Origin: Isoetes taiwanensis
Taxonomy: Eukaryota; Streptophyta; Lycopodiopsida; Isoetales; Isoetaceae
Reading direction: 5' to 3'
Assembly: GCA_021234155.1 (NCBI GenBank)
Contig: JAJEKV010000322.1
Span: 1 to 64,000 of the forward strand
Length of the DNA stretch: 64,000 bases
Shown here: positions 59,291-64,000 of the stretch, piece by piece
Numbering within the stretch: the first letter of the stretch is position 1
How the letters are laid out: each line of letters begins with the position of its first letter
The notes under the pieces: model-generated
The model's database searches: none
The model's input: the letters and a program-made list of their open reading frames with translations, nothing else
What the model was told of the DNA's origin: nothing
Translations under genes and position numbers: made by a program

Positions 59291-59447
59291 GTAGCATAAT
59301 AACAGGGGGTTTTCTTTGTGTTTTTGTACGCTTTTCACTAAGCTTATCGAACGAGCTTTCCGTCGGTGTATGACTTGTATGGTGTTTCCTCTGTTTTAGC
59401 CGCCGGAATCCACCTGACAGTCCCGGCCCTCTATGGCCACCTCTGAC

Positions 59448-60608
59448 AGCATGCATGCGTTGAAGAAAAGAGCCCGCAATTTGGACACCTCGCCCCCATC
59501 GAAAGCGGTGTATCTGTGTGAGGCAATCGGGGTTGTACAGAACAGCCGATTCCCTCCGTGCTAAGCCGGCAAGCTTGAGGCATCACGGGACCATCCGCCG
59601 GGAGGCTGCGCCAAGAAGCGGCTTCTCCAATGTAAGGAGCCAATTTCCCTTGTGGAAGTTCGCTTTGGGGATTATGATTGCGTGGGGAGCCCAAAAAAGG
59701 CCGAGGGACCGTGATAAGAGGGGAGATACAAGCAACAACGCAGCCTAGTCACGGAGATGGGGCACCGCTTGGATAAGGTCCACCAAAGGTGGATGGAAGA
59801 CATGGCGCAAGCAAGCGGCCGACATGAAGGGGTTGCTCCAGCAGATTGTACAAGTCACAAGCATGGCTGGTCGGATAGATGCTAAGGAAAAGGATGTGGA
59901 AGCTGGTGCGGGTGTGCCCAATTCCTTGATGAAGCAAAGGCGCAAAGCAGAGATGTCGAAGATGCTCACATATAGAGAACCATATGGCCCACTTACTGGC
60001 CAAGAGATGCGGGACCTCAATGGAGGTGCAACGAGTCCCGAGTGCACCACAAATCATCTGCACCAGCACCCCCATAACGGAGGCCGAGGTGGCTCGAGTG
60101 GAATCAGCGGGTACTTCGGGAGGAGCAAGACATCCAAGCACGCCGCCTCAACCTTATTGTGCGGGGATTGCCGGAGGAGCAAGGCGAGGATTTGCCAGGT
60201 AAGCTTACCACCCTGGTACTTGCAAAGCTCCAATTACAGTATTTGGTTATCAAGAGTCCAATCAGGATCGGAGGACCGAGCATGAGACCTCGGCTAGTTA
60301 AGTTTGCAGTCTTGGATTGGGAGGCAAAATCTTTGTTGTTGCAACGCACCAGTCGCTTGAAAGGTACGTCCATATACCTGGATGTGGATCTCACGCCACT
60401 GCAACAACGGGAAAGAAGCCAAGAGTTGGTCAAGATAAGAGAGATTCGACAAGCGGAGGGGGCTGCTGGTTTGGTTAATGGCAAGATGAAGGTATATGTG
60501 CCTCCTCGCCGACAGCTATGGAGGCAAAGACTCCCACCAGCAACCGCGTCAGCAGGGGCAGAGCGGTCCAGGGCATCGTGCCAGCGTGCCGTGGAGAGGG
60601 CGGATTGA
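59448..60608 (+). pseudogene. LINE ORF1, RRM-type RNA-binding protein
   Basis: The N-terminal part (59448-60100, several frames) begins MHALKKRARNLDT and includes a helical, charged segment (VHQRWMEDMAQA; IDAKEKDVEA), a likely coiled coil. The C-terminal part is open from about 60110 to 60608. It reads EEQDIQARRLNLIVRGLPEE, then RPRLVKFAVLDWEAKSLLLQ and RLKGTSIYLDVDLTPLQQRE. These match the 'NL(I/V)V.GLPE', 'RP+.(I/V)VKF' and 'LKG..I.(I/L)..DL' blocks of the L1 ORF1p RRM (Transposase_22 family) that binds the element RNA. A frameshift lies between the two parts. The end reads VYVPPRRQLWRQRL. Confidence 0.7.
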
Positions 60609-60727
60609 GGCCTTCCATTAACCGGCAAAGACATCCATCGTGGTCCCGCGGAGCAGGCTGCCCGAAGTTATTCCAACTACGCAGCTGGCCCTCGTGCACT
60701 CGGGATGGATCCGGCCCGCAATCAAAG

Positions 60728-61560
60728 ATAGGGAAAGTGTCTTCGTATTGTTTCTGGAATTGTAGGGGCTTCCCGTGGCGTATGGGCAAAGGGCTTGAAT
60801 GGGATCGCGACAGACATGGACATCGTCTCCCCGCAGGAGACATGGGAGTATGAAGGGCATCGATTGCCGACATTCGAGGATATCGCGATGTCTCACTTGC
60901 TAATGAGCGCCATGGCGACGCGGCACGGTGGAGTGGCTTGCTACTTTAGGGATGCCTTAGCATGCAAGATCACACTTCGTAAGTCCGGATGTGTTTAACC
61001 GCTACATGTGGGTAATGGTATTAGAGCCCGGTCATGTCCCATTGTTTCTTGCTAGTCGCTACATTCCCCATGCGTGCTCTAAGTTCTACCAGTACATGAT
61101 GCGCATACGGATGTCCAGATGCCGTGATAGGGAATCAGATGATGACATAGACCGCTATAATCAGCAGGGACAAGTGTTTTTGCTTGAGATTTCAATGCTC
61201 GACGGGCAGCTTGCAGGTCGGTGACCTTCCAAGGTGACGATAATGTCGATCCGCTTTGGTTTGAGATGTACCGCTATTCGTAATACACGGCACTCCCGTG
61301 ATATGGTGGCTAGACCATTTGGCGTGCAACCTGGTCCAGCTCGCCGTGTTTTTTGACATGGTAATTTGTAATGGTATGCGCCGATGGCCACACTCAAGGG
61401 GTGTTACTTGCGGTGAGTGATAGGCGTGATGGGGAGCTAGTGTGTTGGATTACCTTCTCGCCCGTAGCAAAGACTTGACATGGTTACACACCTCTCCATT
61501 GGCACAAACACGTGGGATGAGGAGGCTTTATCAGATCACTACCCGCTTTATGTCACGTGA
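60728..61560 (+). pseudogene. LINE ORF2, APE-type endonuclease
   Basis: 60740-60776 reads YCFWNCRGF, the usual start of the endonuclease domain. 60810-60848 reads DMDIVSPQETWE, the 'D(I/V)(V/L)xLQETW' block with its metal-binding Glu. 60910-60960 reads RHGGVACYFRDALA. 61442-61490 reads LDYLLARSKDLTWLH, and 61531-61545 gives SDHYP, the catalytic SDH block near the domain end. The blocks are in separate frames, with an in-frame stop 12 bases after SDHYP. Such endonucleases nick target DNA for target-primed reverse transcription. Confidence 0.7.
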
Positions 61561-62249
61561 ATTGGGAGCACTCAATAGCGGAGACACCGCAAAGGGGGCG
61601 TGGAGGGTTACCATACATCCCACGCCATCGGGCGAGGGGACGATGAATCTGGTTGGTGCAGGAATTACGTGGGTTTGATAGCTTCTACCACACCGCAAGA
61701 CGTGTGCATGGCTGGTGAGGGCACCGCTGGTACCGCCGAGGCTTCCTTTGTAAAGGGAAGGGCCTCCAAGGAGGGACACCGCCGCATTTTCCCCGAGAAC
61801 CCGCGGGTTTGATGTTGATTGCAAGGCTCTAAAGAGCCACCGGCGCTTTGGTCATAGATCCCTGAAGCTGCCACAAGCCCCGCAAGACTATAAGCTCTTC
61901 CTAAAAGCCAAGAAGGGGAGATACATGGCGTAAAACCCGGGAGCTCGCTTGACATGCTTCATGGCAGAGCCAAAAGCTTTTTGGCGTAAGGTGTTATATA
62001 AGAAGCCCCGGTGGTCGGTAATGTAAGTGTGGAGCAATGGATGCACCGCTTGCGGTGAGTTATATGACCCGCCAGAGCTAATGCCGTGGTCCCTGATCGT
62101 AGGAGAGGTGCCGCAGCCACGGGGAGGATGTTCAAAGAAGGTCTCGTGCATCCGCTTAATGGCAAGGCAAAGGATTTATGTGGGCTGCAGCCGAGCCGTT
62201 GAAATGGGGTGGCCCATCCGTGGTAGGGCCCCCGACGGCGATCATTAAC

Positions 62250-63350
62250 CGTGCTCGAGCGAGGGGGCCCCCGTGAGTGGATGGTTAGTAAGGTTGTTTC
62301 GCTCATAAAGCCGGTAATAATGGATGAGCCGGGCGAATTACCGGATGATTATGGTAAGCTCGCCGCTTGCAAAGCTCCCCGGGCGTGGGTGGTGGAGAAG
62401 AAACTTACTAAGTGGGCCGAGGAGGCGTGGGTGCGGGCAATTGGTCAGCAAAGCTTCGCCCATTTCACTCCACGACCACCATATCTTCACTTTGAGAGTG
62501 TTGATGGAGGCAAGCCGGAATGAGCTTACGGTGACTTGTATTGTCGCTTTGTAGATTTTAAGGCGCATATGATACCGCCCCCGCAGAGACATACCGCGGG
62601 CAGAGGTTGCAAGAATTGCGAAGTTCCACAGAGTTGCGTAATGTGGTGCACCAGCCTTTATGATGGGATTTATGCCGCGACCGCTTTATGAGGATCGGTG
62701 GTAGCTAGCACTATGGGGAGTTAAGGGGCTGACCGTTGTCTCCAACGCTTTTGGGTTGTATATTGATAGCTTGGAGACGTGGATGCAGCACCATGGGGGG
62801 AGCGGGGTGCAATTATCCGATGCGACCTCGCGGAGCCGCATTACTATATGATGATGATGTAGCTTTGCTAGCTCACACGGCCCGCCAAGATGCAAAGAAG
62901 ATTTGGATGCCCTCGGCTTACGTGGGGCAACGGGAATGACAAAGTGAACTTGCACAAAACTAAGCTTCTCGCGATCCCGTCCTCGCAACACCCTATCCCG
63001 GGAGTTCTATTAGGGGATGTGAAGTGGAGATGGTGCGGAGCTTCAAGTATCCGGGAATTGATTTCACTACTAACATGCCGTGGGATGAGTGTGTGGAGAG
63101 AAGAGCCGGCAGGCCGGAAGGCTTTATATGCGGCAAAAAACAGCGTGTTGCCGGATAGATCTCTCGTGGATCGGGCGAGGAGAGCACACCGTTTAGAGCT
63201 TTGGTTGAGCCGTCTTTGCTATATGGGGTGGAGGTTTGGGCCCAAAGCAGCTTAGCAAAAATACGTGGGATAGGTTGGAAAGGGTGCGAAAGCTTTCTTG
63301 ACATATAGCTTGGGAGTGAAGGACACCGCATCGTATCGATTTTGTTGTAT
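62250..63350 (+). pseudogene. LINE ORF2, reverse transcriptase
   Basis: 62262-62520 reads REWMVSKVVSLIKP and VVEKKLTKWAEEAWVRAIGQ, the 'W......LI.K' and 'KxLxxR(L)...' region. Near 62560-62577 VDFK is followed by AYDT after one missing G (the first catalytic Asp block). 62736-62940 reads SPTLLG, then LLYDDDVALLAHTA at 62841, where YADD has become YDDD. 62941-63240 includes VNLHKTKLLAI, then FKYPGIDFTTNM in another frame, the thumb. 63310-63350 reads LGVKDTASYRFLLYETG. Frameshifts are frequent, so no active enzyme is made. Confidence 0.75.
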
Positions 63351-63797
63351 GAGACGGGTTCTCGCCTTTACAAAGATTCTCTATCATGAAGGCATCTTAC
63401 TTGCTTCCATAAGATGGATGGGATGGATGAGCATCGCTTGCCCCCACAAAGCCGTGGGTTGTTAACGCAGGGCCCCCAACCAATGAAGAGGGTATGGCAC
63501 TCCAGCATTGTAAGGGATGGTTTAGGAGGTGGTCTATGGATTACCAACAGATGGTGGCAATCGGCAGATTCTCGATGCACGTAATGGGCAATTGATGGGC
63601 TATGCTGCCACTCGTGGAATGCCTCTACTCTTGCAAAGCCCAAGACAGCACTATCACGCCCAGATTAATCCCAGCCTTGAGCATGGACCCCATCAAGACT
63701 TTTGAAAGCACACATCTCTGCGGAAGAAACGGAGAGCTATTGCCGCCATAAGGACGGGTTCCCATTACCTCAGAATTGAGACAGTCATTTGGGGTGA

Positions 63798-63980
63798 ATG
63801 GCGGCACGGATCCCGAGGGGAGAGAGGATATGTCGTTGTTGTGAGATGCACGTGATAGAGGATGAGCACCATGCCCTCGGGGCGGTGCCCAAAGATATGC
63901 CCATGTCCGAAAGCAAAGGCACACCGATCTTAGATGCTCGACACACCGCTACATCGAGCTATCGCGATCACCTATGGTAG
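63798..63980 (+). pseudogene. LINE ORF2 C-terminal zinc knuckle
   Basis: IPRGERICRCCEMHVIEDEH followed by HAL fits the 'R.CR.C......(V/I)EDE.H.L..C' zinc-binding block found after LINE reverse transcriptases (zf-RVT type). YRTGSHYLRIET lies just upstream in another frame at about 63750. The final Cys-Pro is lost by a frame change. Confidence 0.65.
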
Positions 63981-64000
63981 CTGACCGAGCTTACATCCCC

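Larger units (their letters stand above)
59290..64000 (+). mobile_element. long LINE retrotransposon, decayed, running off the window
   Basis: The element holds, in order, a leader (59290-59447), ORF1 with an L1-type RRM domain (59448-60608), then ORF2 with endonuclease (60730-61560), reverse transcriptase (about 62250-63350) and a C-terminal zinc knuckle (63798-63900). All are on the plus strand and in the standard LINE order. Many single-base frameshifts and stops make it inactive. The window ends before any poly-A or 3' end. CpG content is higher than in the surrounding DNA. It belongs to a different family from the fragments at 26-28 and 48 kb. Confidence 0.85.

Noticed and set aside
1-64000. 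CRISPR arrays, bacterial operons, rRNA genes
   Set aside because: No regularly spaced short repeats, no Shine-Dalgarno-led tandem genes and no rRNA-like sequence were seen. Splice signals and plant transposons show a eukaryotic nuclear context.

Overview
This looks like a window from a large, repeat-rich plant nuclear genome. The DNA is AT-rich. Introns are short with GT-AG ends, and 5' leaders carry telo-box and G-box motifs. Plant-type mobile elements dominate: Helitrons, LINEs, LTR-element relics, a CACTA-like element and foldback MITEs. I cannot name the species. I found no intact long gene, and no rRNA, tRNA or CRISPR. Almost every recognisable coding stretch is broken by frameshifts or stops, so the window reads as layered, decaying transposons.

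Layout. 1-7.2 kb holds an interspersed-repeat copy, a possible Tat-type LTR/primer-binding junction (3.9 kb) and a ruined transposase (5.7-6.9 kb). 7.5-10.8 kb is a 3'-truncated Helitron copy on the minus strand. 10.8-17.6 kb is mostly unassigned. 17,593-22,437 is a 4.8-kb Helitron on the minus strand. 24.3-24.7 kb is an inverted-repeat element flanked by TTAA. 25.2-27.9 kb (minus) holds a Ty3/gypsy pol tail and a LINE reverse transcriptase. 29,149-30,135 is a small Helitron with a GATC-rich island. 30,968-31,296 is a foldback MITE. 37.1-39.9 and 41.7-42.4 kb are a direct duplication containing LINE relics, and one copy carries a CACTA-like insertion. 40.2-41.2 kb (minus) holds a decayed GIY-YIG nuclease domain. 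43,013-44,823 is a Helitron filled by a 1.6-kb polypurine tract. 48.07-48.83 kb is a second LINE copy. 50.4-50.6 kb is a Ty1/copia LTR with its primer-binding site. 51.3-56.9 kb (minus) holds two copies of an amino-methyltransferase-like gene, one split by a 3.75-kb Helitron. 56.9-57.8 kb is a palindrome-bearing repeat array. 57.86-58.97 kb holds ruins of a spliced gene. 59.3-64.0 kb is a long LINE with an RRM-type ORF1 and an ORF2 (endonuclease, reverse transcriptase, zinc knuckle).

How the parts relate. Several insertions are dated and bounded by paralogous empty sites inside the window: the Helitron at 52.6-56.3 kb and the CACTA-like element at 38.9-39.9 kb. Four Helitrons share the same start (TCTTATATTATAA type) and end (ATTACTAG), and each lies between host A and T. 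All are non-autonomous, since no Rep/helicase is visible here. The most unusual protein signals are the methyltransferase-like pair and the GIY-YIG domain. Both are rare in plant repeat DNA and were read by eye from broken frames.
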